A DNA stretch of 64,000 nt, taken from positions 1 to 64,000 of the forward strand of contig NZ_SOEZ01000046.1 of the NCBI RefSeq assembly GCF_004402215.1, given 5' to 3'. Source of the stretch: Cryobacterium tagatosivorans (lineage in GTDB: Bacteria; Actinomycetota; Actinomycetes; Actinomycetales; Microbacteriaceae). Numbering within the stretch: position 1 is the first letter of the stretch; each line of letters starts with the position of its first letter. Positions 55,166 to 64,000 of this stretch are shown one piece after another. Below the pieces are notes generated by a model. That model was not told the DNA's origin and ran no database searches. It saw nothing but the letters and a program-made list of their open reading frames with translations. The position numbers and the translations under genes are program-made.

Positions 55166-55783
55166 GTGCCCCTGAATTTCACCGCCATCGACTTCGAGAC
55201 CGCCAACTCCTCCGCCGCTTCGGCCTGCTCGGTCGGCATGGTGAAGGTGCGCGACGGCAAGGTCGTCGACCGCGCGGGCTGGTTCATCCGGCCACCGGCC
55301 GGCCACGACGCATTCCTGGAGTGGAATATCAAGATCCACGGCATCCGCCCCTCGGATGTCGCCGGTGCCGCCGGTTGGGCGGCCCAGCTCCCCGACCTGG
55401 TTGCCTTCGCCGACGGCGACCACCTCGTCGCCCACAACGCCGGCTTCGACCTGGGCGTCATCTCGACCTCGTCGACCGTCGCCGGCCTGGCGATCCCCGA
55501 CTTCGCGTACGTCTGCAGCCTGCAGGTCGCTCGGCGCACCTATCACCTCGACTCCTACCGGCTCCCGGTAGCGGCGATGGCGGCCGGGTTCGAGGACTTC
55601 GCGCATCACGACGCCCTGGCCGATGCCGAGGCGTGCGCCGCGATCATGATCCACGCGGCGCAGCGGCATGAGGCCGACACGCTCGAGGAACTCGCGCACA
55701 TCACCCGCGTCAAGATCGGCGTGATCGGCCCCGTGGCAACGCGCGAACACGCTTCAACGCACGGCCCGATGGCGCTGAACTGA
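55166..55783 (+). CDS. DEDDh 3'-5' exonuclease (DnaQ-like)
   Basis: A 205-residue exonuclease. The DEDDh motifs are visible: DFET (Exo I, Asp9/Glu11), HNAGFDLGV (Exo II) and HDALADAEACA (Exo III with its His). It resembles proofreading epsilon-type domains but stands alone; substrate unknown. The GTG start at 55166 follows GACGAT by 6 nt. It is divergent from ychF, and rmuC follows 56 bp later on the same strand. Confidence 0.86.
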   Translation: MPLNFTAIDFETANSSAASACSVGMVKVRDGKVVDRAGWFIRPPAGHDAFLEWNIKIHGIRPSDVAGAAGWAAQLPDLVAFADGDHLVAHNAGFDLGVISTSSTVAGLAIPDFAYVCSLQVARRTYHLDSYRLPVAAMAAGFEDFAHHDALADAEACAAIMIHAAQRHEADTLEELAHITRVKIGVIGPVATREHASTHGPMALN

Positions 55784-55839
55784 CAGCGCACCTCCCCCGC
55801 TTCACGGGCTCTGTCGGTGGCCACTGGCACACTTGACCC

Positions 55840-57174
55840 ATGGACGCACTGCTCAGCCTCATCCTCGGAATCGTCATCGGCGCGCTCCTCGGCGCGCTCC
55901 TGGCGGTCGTCGTGCTGCAACGCCGCCGCTCCGCCCAGCCCGCGGGCGACGAATCGGCCGTCGTCGAGGCGCGCCACCAGGTGGCGCTGGCCGAAACCCG
56001 GGCGGCCGACGCGGCCGTGCAGTCCCTTCTGCGTGAGGAACTGGCGTCGATGCAGGCCACCTCCGAGGGCCTGCGCAGCCAGGTCCTCGACGCCCAGCAG
56101 CAGTACCGCGAGCTGATCGACCGTCAGCGCACCGACCAGGAGGCCCGGTCGGAGCGAGAGAAGCAGGAGAGCAAGGTGCTCCAGGCCCTCGCCCCGGTGC
56201 GGGAAAGCCTGCAGGACATGCAGAAGAAGGTCTCCGAGCTGGAGGCGCAGCGCAGCCTGCAGCACGGCGAGCTCAGCCAGCAGCTCCGTTCGGCCACCGA
56301 GTCGGAAGAGCGCCTGCGCAGCACGGCGGAATCGCTGGCCTCCGCGCTCCGTTCCAACAGCACGCGCGGGGTCTGGGGCGAGACACAGCTGCGCAGCGTG
56401 GTCGAGGCGGCCGGCCTGATCGAGCGGGTCGACTTCGACATGCAGTCCAGCATCACCTCGGATGCCGGGGCCGGTCGCCCCGACATGGTCGTGCACCTCC
56501 CCGGAGGCAAGAACATCGCCGTCGACGCGAAGGTGCCCTTCAACGCCTTCCTCGAGGCCAGCCAGATCCCCGCCACCGCCACCGGCGCGGAAGGCGCCCG
56601 GCGGGAGGCCTATATGAAGGCCCACGTCAAGGCGGTCCGGGACCACATCACCACCCTCGGGAGCAAGGCCTACTGGCAGGGGCTCGAGGCGTCGCCGGAG
56701 ATCGTGATCGCGTTCATCCCGAGCGAGTCGCTCGTGTCATCGGCCATGGAAGCCGACCCGACGATCATGGAGTTCGCCTTCGGCAAGCGGGTCGCGCTCG
56801 CCTCGCCGGTGACGCTCTGGTCGGTGCTGAAGACCGTCGCGTTCAGCTGGCAGCAGGACGTGCTCACCCAGGACGCCAAGGTGCTCTTCGACCTCAGCCG
56901 CGAGCTCTACTCGCGCCTGGCCACGACGGCGACGCACATCGAGAAGCTGGGGCGCTCGATCGAACGTACGGTCAAGGACTACAACGGCTTCGTCGGCTCG
57001 ATGGAACGCCAGGTGCTGCCCACGGCGCGCAGGCTCAACGCCCTGGACGAGTCGAAGGTCCTCGCGCCGCTGGTGGGCATCGAGGAGACGCCGCGCGAGC
57101 TGGCCGCGTTCGAGTTCGTCGCGGAATTGGAAACGGCCGAGCTCGAGGCCGCCGTCACCCGCGCCGCCGACTGA
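55840..57174 (+). CDS. rmuC: DNA recombination protein RmuC
   Basis: A 444-residue protein. An N-terminal membrane helix (LLSLILGIVIGALLGALLAV, about 4-24) is followed by a long coiled coil (about 35-165) and the RmuC nuclease-like domain (about 170-390) with NSTRGVWGETQL and VDAKVPFNAFLEA, a PD-(D/E)XK-like core. RmuC limits inversions at short inverted repeats in other bacteria, which is noteworthy next to the many palindromes here. The ATG follows CACACT by 6 nt. Confidence 0.92.
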   Translation: MDALLSLILGIVIGALLGALLAVVVLQRRRSAQPAGDESAVVEARHQVALAETRAADAAVQSLLREELASMQATSEGLRSQVLDAQQQYRELIDRQRTDQEARSEREKQESKVLQALAPVRESLQDMQKKVSELEAQRSLQHGELSQQLRSATESEERLRSTAESLASALRSNSTRGVWGETQLRSVVEAAGLIERVDFDMQSSITSDAGAGRPDMVVHLPGGKNIAVDAKVPFNAFLEASQIPATATGAEGARREAYMKAHVKAVRDHITTLGSKAYWQGLEASPEIVIAFIPSESLVSSAMEADPTIMEFAFGKRVALASPVTLWSVLKTVAFSWQQDVLTQDAKVLFDLSRELYSRLATTATHIEKLGRSIERTVKDYNGFVGSMERQVLPTARRLNALDESKVLAPLVGIEETPRELAAFEFVAELETAELEAAVTRAAD

Positions 57175-57240
57175 CCGTCGCGGTCGTCCGCCGCTCGTCC
57201 CTCGCGCCCCGAGGCTGCGTCACGCGTCGGCCAAATACGT

Positions 57241-57304
57241 CGCCGAACCGTGAGTTTGGCACCTTCACGAGCCCAACGAAGGTGCCAAACTCACGGTTCG
57301 GCGG
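57241..57304. repeat. Intergenic inverted repeat, family A copy 2 (perfect arms)
   Basis: Arms 57241-57266 and 57279-57304 pair perfectly (CGCCGAACCGTGAGTTTGGC then ACCTTC) around a ~12-nt loop. It sits between convergent rmuC and glpX. The left arm is identical to 9676-9701. Confidence 0.9.
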
Positions 57305-57320
57305 TAGGTGGATCAGGGCG

Positions 57321-58319
57321 TTAGAGCCACTTCTCGGCGAGGTGCTCGGCGACGACGCGACGGGCGGTACCCGAGCGCGACCGGAGCACGATGCTCTCGG
57401 TGCGGATCATCGGGCCCTTGCGGCGAACCCCGTCGACGAGCCCGCCGTCGGTGACACCGGTCGCCACGAAGAACGTGTTGTTCCCGCTGACCATGTCGTC
57501 GAGTTCGAGCAGCTTGTCGACGTCGAGTCCGGCCTCGACGGCCTTCGCCCGCTCGGCATCGTCGCGCGGGGCGAGACGGCCCTGCATGTAACCGCCGAGC
57601 GCCTTGAGCGCGCAGGCCGTCGTGATGCCCTCGGGGCTTCCGCCGATACCGACGCACATGTCGATGCGCGTCTCGTAGCGGGCGGCGTTGATCCCGCCGG
57701 CCACGTCACCGTCGAGCATGAGCCGGGTGCCGGCACCCGCGCTGCGAATGGCGTCGATGAGGCCCGCGTGGCGTGGACGGTCGAGAACGGCAACGGTCAT
57801 TTCGCCCACCGGCTTGCCGATGGCCTTCGACAGCTCGCGCAGGTTGTCCCCGATCGACTGGTCGAGGCTCACGACCCCTCGGCCGGCACCGCCGGTGACG
57901 ATCTTGTCCATGTAGAAAACGGATGACGCGTCGAGCATCGTGCCGCGGTCGGAGACGGCGATCACGGAGATGGCGTTCTGGCGGCCGGCGGCGGTGAGGC
58001 TGGTGCCGTCGATCGGGTCAACGGCGATGTCGCAGGCGGGGCCGCGGCCGGTGCCGACGCGCTCGCCGTTGAAGAGCATCGGGGCCTCATCCTTCTCGCC
58101 CTCACCGATGACGATGAGACCGTCGAAGTTGACGGTGGCAAGGAACGCGCGCATGGCGTCGACGGCGGCCTTGTCGGCCGCGTTCTTGTCGCCGCGGCCG
58201 ATGAACGGCACGGCGCGAATGGCGGCGGCCTCGGTCGCACGCACCAACTCCATGGCCAGGTTGCGATCGGGGTGCGCGTACACGATGGGGTCGGTGGCGA
58301 TGGGGTCAGTACTGTTCAC
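57321..58319 (-). CDS. glpX: Fructose-1,6-bisphosphatase, class II
   Basis: A 332-residue gluconeogenic phosphatase that releases phosphate from fructose-1,6-bisphosphate. GlpX motifs: IGRGDKNAADKAAVDAM, VIGEGEKDEAPM (metal-binding Glu/Asp) and DPIDGTSLTAAGR. It is the usual actinobacterial gluconeogenic FBPase and works with the aldolase encoded divergently at 58515. The GTG at 58319 is chosen because AAGGA lies 7 nt upstream and homologues begin close to this point. Confidence 0.93.
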   Translation of the reverse strand: MNSTDPIATDPIVYAHPDRNLAMELVRATEAAAIRAVPFIGRGDKNAADKAAVDAMRAFLATVNFDGLIVIGEGEKDEAPMLFNGERVGTGRGPACDIAVDPIDGTSLTAAGRQNAISVIAVSDRGTMLDASSVFYMDKIVTGGAGRGVVSLDQSIGDNLRELSKAIGKPVGEMTVAVLDRPRHAGLIDAIRSAGAGTRLMLDGDVAGGINAARYETRIDMCVGIGGSPEGITTACALKALGGYMQGRLAPRDDAERAKAVEAGLDVDKLLELDDMVSGNNTFFVATGVTDGGLVDGVRRKGPMIRTESIVLRSRSGTARRVVAEHLAEKWL

Positions 58320-58514
58320 AAATGGTCCTTCCCGGACGAAGCGTGTTGCAGTGGCGTTGCCCGTCAGCGGGCCGGCGCAGGTAGGCCAGAGCCACCTCCG
58401 CCAGCTTAGCGTCGCGCCGGTCGGGGCGGAGTTATGGGTCGACATATGCGCCCCGCGTATCTGCACTCTCGGTAGTATTGAGCCACCCAGCCGGATACTT
58501 CCTCAGGAGACGCC

Positions 58515-59540
58515 ATGCCTATCGCCACCCCAGACCAGTACGCCGAGATGCTGAACAAGGCCAAGGACAAGGGATTCGCCTACCCGGCATTCAACGTCTC
58601 CTCCTCGCAGACCATCAACGCCGTGCTCCAGGGCCTCACCGAAGCCGGCTCAGACGGCATCATCCAGGTCACCACCGGCGGGGCGGACTACTTCGCCGGC
58701 CACACCGTGAAGAACCGCGCATCCGGAGCCCTCGCCTTCGCCCGGTTCGTGCACTCGGTCGCCGACAATTACCCGATCACCGTCGCGCTGCACACCGACC
58801 ACTGCCCCAAGGGCGCCCTCGACGACTTCGTCATGCCGCTGATCGTGGCCTCCGAGGAGGAGGTCAAGGCCGGCCGCAACCCGATCTTCCAGTCCCACAT
58901 GTGGGACGGCTCCTCGGTGCCGCTCGGCGAGAACCTCGACATCGCCAAAGACATGCTGGGGCGCACCCGTGCAATCAACGCGATCCTCGAGGTGGAGATC
59001 GGCGTCGTCGGCGGCGAGGAGGATGGCGTCAGCCACGACATCAACGAGAAGCTCTACACGAGCCTCGACGACGCGATCGCACTGGTCGAGGCCCTCGGCC
59101 TCGGCGAACAGGGACGCTACATGTCGGCGCTCACCTTCGGCAACGTGCACGGCGTCTACAAGCCCGGCAACGTCAAGCTGCGCCCGGAACTGCTCAAGGG
59201 CATCCAGGAAGGCCTCGCCGCGAAGTTCGGCACCGGCGCCAAGCCGCTCGACCTCGTCTTCCACGGCGGCTCCGGCTCGACCGACGCCGAGATCGCCGAG
59301 GCGGTCGCCAACGGCGTCATCAAGATGAACATCGACACGGACACCCAGTACGCCTTCACCCGGGCGATCGCCGACTACATGCTCAAGAACTACGACAGCG
59401 TGCTCAAGGTCGACGGCGAAGTGGGCAACAAGAAGGTCTACGACCCCCGCGCCTGGGGCAAGGTGGCCGAGTCGGCCATGGCCGCCCGCGTCGTCGAGTC
59501 GACTCGCCAGCTGGGTTCGGCCGGCCATTCCAACAGCTAG
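58515..59540 (+). CDS. fbaA: Fructose-bisphosphate aldolase, class II
   Basis: A 341-residue zinc aldolase that cleaves or forms fructose-1,6-bisphosphate. Zinc and catalytic motifs are present: ALHTDHCPKG (catalytic Asp and a Zn His), LTFGNVHGVYKPGN (Zn His) and FHGGSGSTD (Zn His and phosphate loop). AGGAG lies 5 nt before the ATG, and a TAGTAT -10 candidate at 58473-58478. It is divergent from glpX; the DUF6264 gene follows after 9 bp. Confidence 0.95.
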   Translation: MPIATPDQYAEMLNKAKDKGFAYPAFNVSSSQTINAVLQGLTEAGSDGIIQVTTGGADYFAGHTVKNRASGALAFARFVHSVADNYPITVALHTDHCPKGALDDFVMPLIVASEEEVKAGRNPIFQSHMWDGSSVPLGENLDIAKDMLGRTRAINAILEVEIGVVGGEEDGVSHDINEKLYTSLDDAIALVEALGLGEQGRYMSALTFGNVHGVYKPGNVKLRPELLKGIQEGLAAKFGTGAKPLDLVFHGGSGSTDAEIAEAVANGVIKMNIDTDTQYAFTRAIADYMLKNYDSVLKVDGEVGNKKVYDPRAWGKVAESAMAARVVESTRQLGSAGHSNS

Positions 59541-59549
59541 CACCGACGG

Positions 59550-60101
59550 ATGACCACCCCAGACCCGAATTCACCCGCCGAGCCGAACCGGCCCGAGGAC
59601 ACCCGTCCCCGGCCGCAATACGGCGAGCTGGCGCCGGAAGGCTGGAGTTGGACACCCCCGCAGGACCAGGCGGTGGCCCCGGTCGCGCCGAACGGGCCGG
59701 CGATCCCGGTGGCCGTCACGGCCGTCCGCACGGTCCGCGCGCCCGCCTGGGATCGACCGGTCACCCTCGGCCTGCTCGTCTTCGGGCTCCTGGCGACGTT
59801 CTTCCTGGTCTCGGTGCTGGGGGCGCTGCCCGAGGCGATGCAGGTGCTCTACACGCAGGAGGACCTCGGTACCTACACCCCGGCCGCCTCGGTCGCCGGC
59901 CTGATCATCGCCGGCCGACTCGTGGAAGCCGGGATCTGGCTGGTGACGGCCGTGGCCTCAATCCTGCTGGTGACCCGCGGCCGCCGTTCCTTCTACGTGC
60001 CGCTGATCGGCGGAGCGGTGTCGATCGTGGCGATCTTCGTGTTCATCGGCGTCGTCCTGACCACCGATCCGACCCTGCTCGAGCTCTACAGCCGGCCCTA
60101 G
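59550..60101 (+). CDS. DUF6264 family membrane protein
   Basis: A 183-residue protein. A Pro-rich cytosolic N terminus contains RPRPQYGELAPEGWSW, which resembles the signature of the DUF6264 family of Microbacteriaceae. Three hydrophobic helices follow (about 71-93, 112-140, 150-172). Function unknown. It is close behind fbaA and probably cotranscribed, and is convergent with ispH. Confidence 0.78.
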   Translation: MTTPDPNSPAEPNRPEDTRPRPQYGELAPEGWSWTPPQDQAVAPVAPNGPAIPVAVTAVRTVRAPAWDRPVTLGLLVFGLLATFFLVSVLGALPEAMQVLYTQEDLGTYTPAASVAGLIIAGRLVEAGIWLVTAVASILLVTRGRRSFYVPLIGGAVSIVAIFVFIGVVLTTDPTLLELYSRP

Positions 60102-60147
60102 CTGAAGCCGACCCTGCCGAGGCCGGCCCTGGCAGCCGCGCCGTGCG

Positions 60148-61203
60148 CTACTCCGGGCGAGCGGCCTGGCTGCCCTTGAGGTCCTTGCGGAGCTCCTTGG
60201 GCAGGGAGAAGATCAGGTCTTCCTCGGCGGTCTTGACCGGGATGACGTCGCCGTAGCCGGCATCCGCGAGGGCGGAGAGCAGCTCGTCGACGAGTTCCTC
60301 CGGCACGGATGCCCCGCTCGTGACGCCCACGGTGTTCACCCCGTCGAGCCACTCCTGCTTCACTTCGCTGGCGTAGTCGATCCGGTAGGCGGCACTGGCG
60401 CCGTACTCGAGGGCGACCTCGACCAGGCGCACGGAGTTGGACGAGTTCGCGGAGCCGACGACGATGACCAGGTCGGAGTCGGCGGCGACCTTCTTGATGG
60501 CGACCTGGCGGTTCTGGGTGGCGTAGCAGATGTCGTCGCTCGGCGGGTCCTGCAGCAGCGGGAACCGCTTGCGCAGGCGGCGCACGGTCTCCATGGTCTC
60601 GTCCACGCTCAGCGTCGTCTGCGACAACCAGACGACCTTGGCCGGGTTCCGCACCTCGATGGTGTCGGCCTCGTCGGGGCTGCCGACCAGGGTGGTGTGC
60701 TCCGGGGCCTCCCCTGCGGTGCCTTCGACCTCCTCATGGCCTTCGTGGCCGATCAGCAGGATTTCGAAGTCGTCGCGGGCGAAGCGCACGGCCTCGCGGT
60801 GAACCTTGGTGACGAGCGGGCAGGTGGCGTCGATCGCCTGGAGGCCGCGCTCGGCGGCGGCATTGACGACGGCCGGCGAGACGCCGTGCGCGCTGAAAAC
60901 GATGTGCGAACCGGCCGGTACCTCGTCGACCTCGTCGACGAAGATGGCGCCCTTGTGCTCCAGTTCGGCCACGACATGGGTGTTGTGCACGATCTGCTTG
61001 CGCACGTATACCGGGGCGCCGTAGTGCTCCAGGGCCTTCTCCACGGCGATCACGGCGCGGTCCACCCCGGCGCAATAGCCTCGCGGGGCTGCCAACAGGA
61101 CCCGTTTGGCCCCCGCCACCGGGGTATCCTTGAGCCTGCCCGGGGCACTGAGTATCCGGGGCATGCCGAGGCCGATCACGGGCGAATTAGTACTGATGGT
61201 CAC
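60148..61203 (-). CDS. ispH: 4-hydroxy-3-methylbut-2-enyl diphosphate reductase
   Basis: A 351-residue [4Fe-4S] enzyme that makes IPP and DMAPP in the last MEP-pathway step. The three cluster cysteines are visible in [11 protein letters not shown] (Cys44), [12 protein letters not shown] and [11 protein letters not shown]; the substrate motifs SAHGVSP and SANSSNS are kept. The GTG at 61203 follows TACAAT by 6 nt, so a leaderless mRNA is likely. It is divergent from xseA with 53 bp between starts, a common actinobacterial arrangement. Confidence 0.94.
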   Translation of the reverse strand: MTISTNSPVIGLGMPRILSAPGRLKDTPVAGAKRVLLAAPRGYCAGVDRAVIAVEKALEHYGAPVYVRKQIVHNTHVVAELEHKGAIFVDEVDEVPAGSHIVFSAHGVSPAVVNAAAERGLQAIDATCPLVTKVHREAVRFARDDFEILLIGHEGHEEVEGTAGEAPEHTTLVGSPDEADTIEVRNPAKVVWLSQTTLSVDETMETVRRLRKRFPLLQDPPSDDICYATQNRQVAIKKVAADSDLVIVVGSANSSNSVRLVEVALEYGASAAYRIDYASEVKQEWLDGVNTVGVTSGASVPEELVDELLSALADAGYGDVIPVKTAEEDLIFSLPKELRKDLKGSQAARPE

Positions 61204-61209
61204 GGACCC

Positions 61210-61215
61210 ATTGTA
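61210..61215 (-). promoter_or_regulatory. Leaderless promoter of ispH (TACAAT)
   Basis: TACAAT on the minus strand is a strong -10 match, and is followed by 6 nt and then GTG. There is no ribosome site. Confidence 0.6.
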
Positions 61216-61256
61216 GGCGCGCACGCCTGGACGGGTTCCGTGGGAGGAGACCAGCA

Positions 61257-62459
61257 ATGACCCAAGGCCCGACCACGCTCGAAACCCCCTGGCCCGTCGC
61301 GATGCTCTCGGCCAAGATCCGCGACTACATCGACCGGCTCGGAACCGTCTGGGTCGAGGGCGAGATCACCCAGTGGGGCCAGAGCGGCGGCAACGTCTAC
61401 GGCAAGCTCAAAGACCTCAGCGAGGACGCCACGGTCAGCTTCACGGTCTGGTCGTCCGTCCGGGCGAAACTCACCAACGACTTCAAACAGGGCGACCGGG
61501 TCATCGCCCTCGTCAAACCCAACTACTGGGTCAAGGGCGGCACGCTCACCATGCAGGTCTTCGAACTGCGCCACGTCGGCCTCGGCGACATGCTCGAACG
61601 GCTGGAACGGTTGCGCAAGCAGCTCGCGGCCGAGGGCCTGTTCGACGCCTCGCGCAAGGTCCGCCTGCCGTTCCTCCCGCACTGCATCGGCCTGGTCACC
61701 GGCAAGGATTCCGACGCGGAGAAGGACGTCCTCCGCAACGCCCAGCTGCGCTGGCCCGCCGTCACCTTCCGGGTCGTGCACGCGGCCGTCCAGGGCGACC
61801 GGATGGTCTCCGAGGTGACCGCGGCGATCAAGCGCCTCGACGCCGACCCCGAGGTCGACGTGATCATCGTCGCGCGCGGCGGCGGCGACTTCCAGAATCT
61901 CCTCGGCTTCAGCGACGAAGGGCTCGTCCGCGCGGCTGCCGCCTGCCGGACCCCGCTCGTCAGCGCGATCGGCCACGAGGCCGACCGGCCCCTGCTCGAC
62001 GAGGTCGCCGACCTCCGCGCGTCCACGCCGACGGATGCGGCCAAGCGCGTTGTCCCGGATGTCGCGGACGAGCTCAACCGGGTCCAGCAGGCCCGCGCCC
62101 GGCTCAGCACCCGGCTCACCGGCATCCTGGCCTCGGAGGTCGACCGGATCGGCCAGCTCCGCTCCCGCCCGGCCCTGAGCTCGGCCACCTGGATCATCGA
62201 CTCCCGGTCCGAAGACCTGACCCGCTACGTCGCGCGCGGCGCCGAGCTCGCCGGCCGGGTGGTGGAACGGGCCGCGGCGGCCGTCGTCGACCTGCGCTCC
62301 CAGCTGCGGGCCCTTTCCCCGCAGGGCACGCTCGACCGCGGGTACGCCATTGCGCAGCTGCCCGACGGGCAGGTCGTGCGCTCCCCGGAACAGGCGCCCG
62401 GCGGCACGGAGCTGCGCATCACCCTTGCCCGCGGATCCCTGACCGCCGTGTCGAAATAG
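61257..62459 (+). CDS. xseA: Exodeoxyribonuclease VII large subunit
   Basis: A 400-residue nuclease subunit that, with XseB, degrades single-stranded DNA. The N-terminal OB-fold ([23 protein letters not shown], about 25-47) is followed by the catalytic domain ([45 protein letters not shown]) and a coiled-coil region; LDRGYAIAQ is the conserved C-terminal box. ATG with GGAGGAG upstream. xseB starts 1 bp after its stop. Confidence 0.94.
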   Translation: MTQGPTTLETPWPVAMLSAKIRDYIDRLGTVWVEGEITQWGQSGGNVYGKLKDLSEDATVSFTVWSSVRAKLTNDFKQGDRVIALVKPNYWVKGGTLTMQVFELRHVGLGDMLERLERLRKQLAAEGLFDASRKVRLPFLPHCIGLVTGKDSDAEKDVLRNAQLRWPAVTFRVVHAAVQGDRMVSEVTAAIKRLDADPEVDVIIVARGGGDFQNLLGFSDEGLVRAAAACRTPLVSAIGHEADRPLLDEVADLRASTPTDAAKRVVPDVADELNRVQQARARLSTRLTGILASEVDRIGQLRSRPALSSATWIIDSRSEDLTRYVARGAELAGRVVERAAAAVVDLRSQLRALSPQGTLDRGYAIAQLPDGQVVRSPEQAPGGTELRITLARGSLTAVSK

Positions 62460-62460
62460 A

Positions 62461-62697
62461 ATGGACACCATGACCCAGCCCGCAGACGACACCAGCGCCC
62501 TCAGCTACGAGGAGGCCCGCGACGAACTCATCCGGGTGGTCAACGAGCTCGAACAGGGATCGTCCACCCTGGAACAGTCCCTCGCCCTGTGGGAACGCGG
62601 CGAGGCGCTCGCGCGCCGCTGCGAGGAGTGGCTGATCGGCGCGAAGGCCCGGCTGGACGCCGCCCGCGCCGGCCAGGTCGCCGCCTCCGGCGAATGA
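62461..62697 (+). CDS. xseB: Exodeoxyribonuclease VII small subunit
   Basis: A 78-residue helical subunit that wraps the XseA coiled coil. The family signature [45 protein letters not shown] is complete apart from trivial changes. Start: ATG 62461 is given; ATG 62470 (MTQPAD) is equally possible and has a TAGAAT box 7 nt before it. The stop overlaps the next start (ATGA). Confidence 0.92.
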   Translation: MDTMTQPADDTSALSYEEARDELIRVVNELEQGSSTLEQSLALWERGEALARRCEEWLIGAKARLDAARAGQVAASGE

Positions 62698-63356
62698 GCG
62701 CCGCCAAACGCGAACCCCGGGTCGTCGCCGAACTCGGGCGGCCGGAAACCCCGGAGGAGACGGCCGCCCGCAAGGCCGAGAACACCCGCAAGTACCGCGC
62801 CCGCAAGACCGTCAACAACCTGGTCCTGTCGCTCATCGTCACGGTCGCGGCCGTGGCCGTGCTGGTGCTCCTCGTGCCACGCAGCGACACGCCCGTCGAC
62901 CGCACCGTCGACTACTCCGCCGTTGTCGGCCAGGTGCAGCCCGGCGTCGACGAACCGCTCGCCAGCCCCCGGCTGCCCACCGGCTGGCGCGCGAATGCCG
63001 CGACCTGGCGCTCCGGCGGCAGCGACAAGGTCGCCTCCTGGTACATCGGCCTGCTGACGCCCAGCGACGCCTTCATCGGCCTCAACCAGGGCATCGACGC
63101 CAACCCCAGCTGGGTGAGCGAGGAGCTGCAGGGCGCCCCCGCCGCGAAGACCGCCACGATCGACGGCATCCAATGGGACGTCTATCGGAACACCGCGCCG
63201 GAGGGCGAGCGCGGGAACTTCGACTACGCCCTCGTGACGACGGCCGGGACGAGCACCTTCCTGCTCATCGGCACGGCCCCCGAAGACGAATTCGAGGTGC
63301 TCGCCGGCGCCCTCACCGACACCATCGCGCGGAACACGAACGGAGACCAGGGATGA
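62694..63356 (+). CDS. DUF4245 domain membrane-anchored protein
   Basis: A 220-residue protein with a charged cytosolic start, one membrane helix (about 42-61) and an extracellular domain with [14 protein letters not shown] and a central [17 protein letters not shown], typical of DUF4245, a family found next to xseAB in actinobacteria. Function unknown. It is coupled by 4-bp overlaps to xseB and to the carbonic anhydrase gene. Confidence 0.83.
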   Translation: MSAAKREPRVVAELGRPETPEETAARKAENTRKYRARKTVNNLVLSLIVTVAAVAVLVLLVPRSDTPVDRTVDYSAVVGQVQPGVDEPLASPRLPTGWRANAATWRSGGSDKVASWYIGLLTPSDAFIGLNQGIDANPSWVSEELQGAPAAKTATIDGIQWDVYRNTAPEGERGNFDYALVTTAGTSTFLLIGTAPEDEFEVLAGALTDTIARNTNGDQG

Positions 63357-63994
63357 GCCCGGCATCAACACCCTCGAAGGTCTGGAGCGAGCTCCGCCGG
63401 GGCAACGAACGCTTCGTCAACGGCGAGCCGAGCCACCCGCGCCAGGACGTCGACCGTCGCGCCGAGCTCGCCTTCACCCAGACGCCGGTGGCCGCCCTCT
63501 TCGGCTGCAGCGATTCCCGGCTGGCCGCCGAGATCATCTTCGACAAGGGCCTCGGCGACCTGTTCGTCGTGCGCAACGCCGGGCAGGTCATCTCCGACTC
63601 CGTGCTGGGATCGCTCGAATACGCCGTGGGCATCCTGCACGTGCCGCTCATTCTCGTGCTCGGCCATGACCGCTGCGGGGCCGTGCGCGCGGCCATCGAG
63701 TCCCAGGCCGAGGACGCGATCCCGCTGCCTGCGCACATCAACTCGATCATCGAAAAGATCGTGCCGGCCGTCCGCCGGGTGAGCGGGGTGGCGGCGGACC
63801 TGCCCATCGACCCGGGCACGGTCGACGAGCCTGCGGTCGGCCGGGAACACCTCCGCGACACTGTCGCCGAACTGCTCGAACGCTCCGAGATGATCAGCGC
63901 GGCCGTGGCAGAAGGTACATTGGCTATCGTCGGAGCGAATTACAGCCTCCTCGAAGGGCGCGCTGACCCCGACATCGTCGTGGGCATCGTTTAG
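63353..63994 (+). CDS. Beta-class carbonic anhydrase
   Basis: A 213-residue zinc enzyme interconverting CO2 and bicarbonate. Zinc ligands are Cys52 (in CSDSR, with the catalytic Asp54-Arg56 dyad), His105 and Cys108 (GHDRCGA). The start overlaps the DUF4245 stop (ATGA). It is complete, ending 6 bp before the window edge. Genes further downstream cannot be seen. Confidence 0.93.
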   Translation: MSPASTPSKVWSELRRGNERFVNGEPSHPRQDVDRRAELAFTQTPVAALFGCSDSRLAAEIIFDKGLGDLFVVRNAGQVISDSVLGSLEYAVGILHVPLILVLGHDRCGAVRAAIESQAEDAIPLPAHINSIIEKIVPAVRRVSGVAADLPIDPGTVDEPAVGREHLRDTVAELLERSEMISAAVAEGTLAIVGANYSLLEGRADPDIVVGIV

Positions 63995-64000
63995 CGCGCC

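Overview
The window is a gene-dense, high-GC chromosomal segment of an actinobacterium. Gene content and style (actinobacterial DapD and DapC, DUF3117, DUF4245 and DUF6264 proteins, many GTG starts, many apparently leaderless genes) point to the family Microbacteriaceae; the genus cannot be fixed from sequence reading alone. I see no rRNA, tRNA, CRISPR array, prophage, transposase or plasmid gene.

Layout. 1-3.6 kb: a small orphan protein, an aldehyde dehydrogenase with a hydrophobic tail, tatB and a SAM methyltransferase. 3.6-12.7 kb: a metabolic block with the succinylase-branch lysine/DAP genes dapE, dapD and dapC, a PIG-V-like mannosyltransferase, a membrane-anchored penicillin-acylase-type hydrolase, citrate synthase and a 7Fe ferredoxin. 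12.7-17.2 kb: a membrane protein with a degenerate PIG-L domain, then the iron-uptake operon efeUOB behind an IdeR/DmdR-type iron box. 17.3-32.4 kb: typA and two complete peptide/oligopeptide ABC importers, each with one fused double-ATPase subunit. 32.6-42.7 kb: a DCC1 thiol oxidoreductase plus CPBP protease pair, the glycine cleavage operon gcvT-gcvH-gcvP behind a tandem glycine riboswitch, a TetR regulator, an ABC-F protein, a Lon-N-domain protein and a stand-alone LysR-type HTH. 42.8-52.3 kb: an accessory thiol/sulfur region (below). 52.5-64 kb: a SnoaL-like protein, an SDR gene on a segment bounded by 24-bp repeats of the ychF 3' end, then ychF, a DEDDh exonuclease, rmuC, glpX, fbaA, ispH, xseAB and a beta-carbonic anhydrase.

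The most interesting functional unit is a probable reactive-sulfur (persulfide) regulon. A CsoR-family repressor keeps the two conserved cysteines but lacks the copper-ligand histidine. It sits between a divergent operon (two Cys-motif membrane proteins and a secreted rhodanese lipoprotein) and an MFS-thioredoxin pair. TACCCC/GGGGTA inverted repeats lie before the repressor and its divergent operon, before trxA, and 6 kb away before a CstB-like persulfide dioxygenase/pseudo-rhodanese/rhodanese fusion.

The most interesting non-coding signal is a set of long intergenic inverted repeats (arms 17-31 bp) in at least seven sequence families. Three families recur within the window: one pair has identical 26-bp arms 48 kb apart, and one copy is decayed. 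Most lie between convergent genes. They could be terminators, REP/MITE-like mobile palindromes, or both. Two further signals stand out: the dapE/dapD starts lie 17 bp apart with mirror-image overlapping -10 boxes, and many genes have a TANNNT hexamer 6-8 nt before the start codon, which implies leaderless mRNAs.
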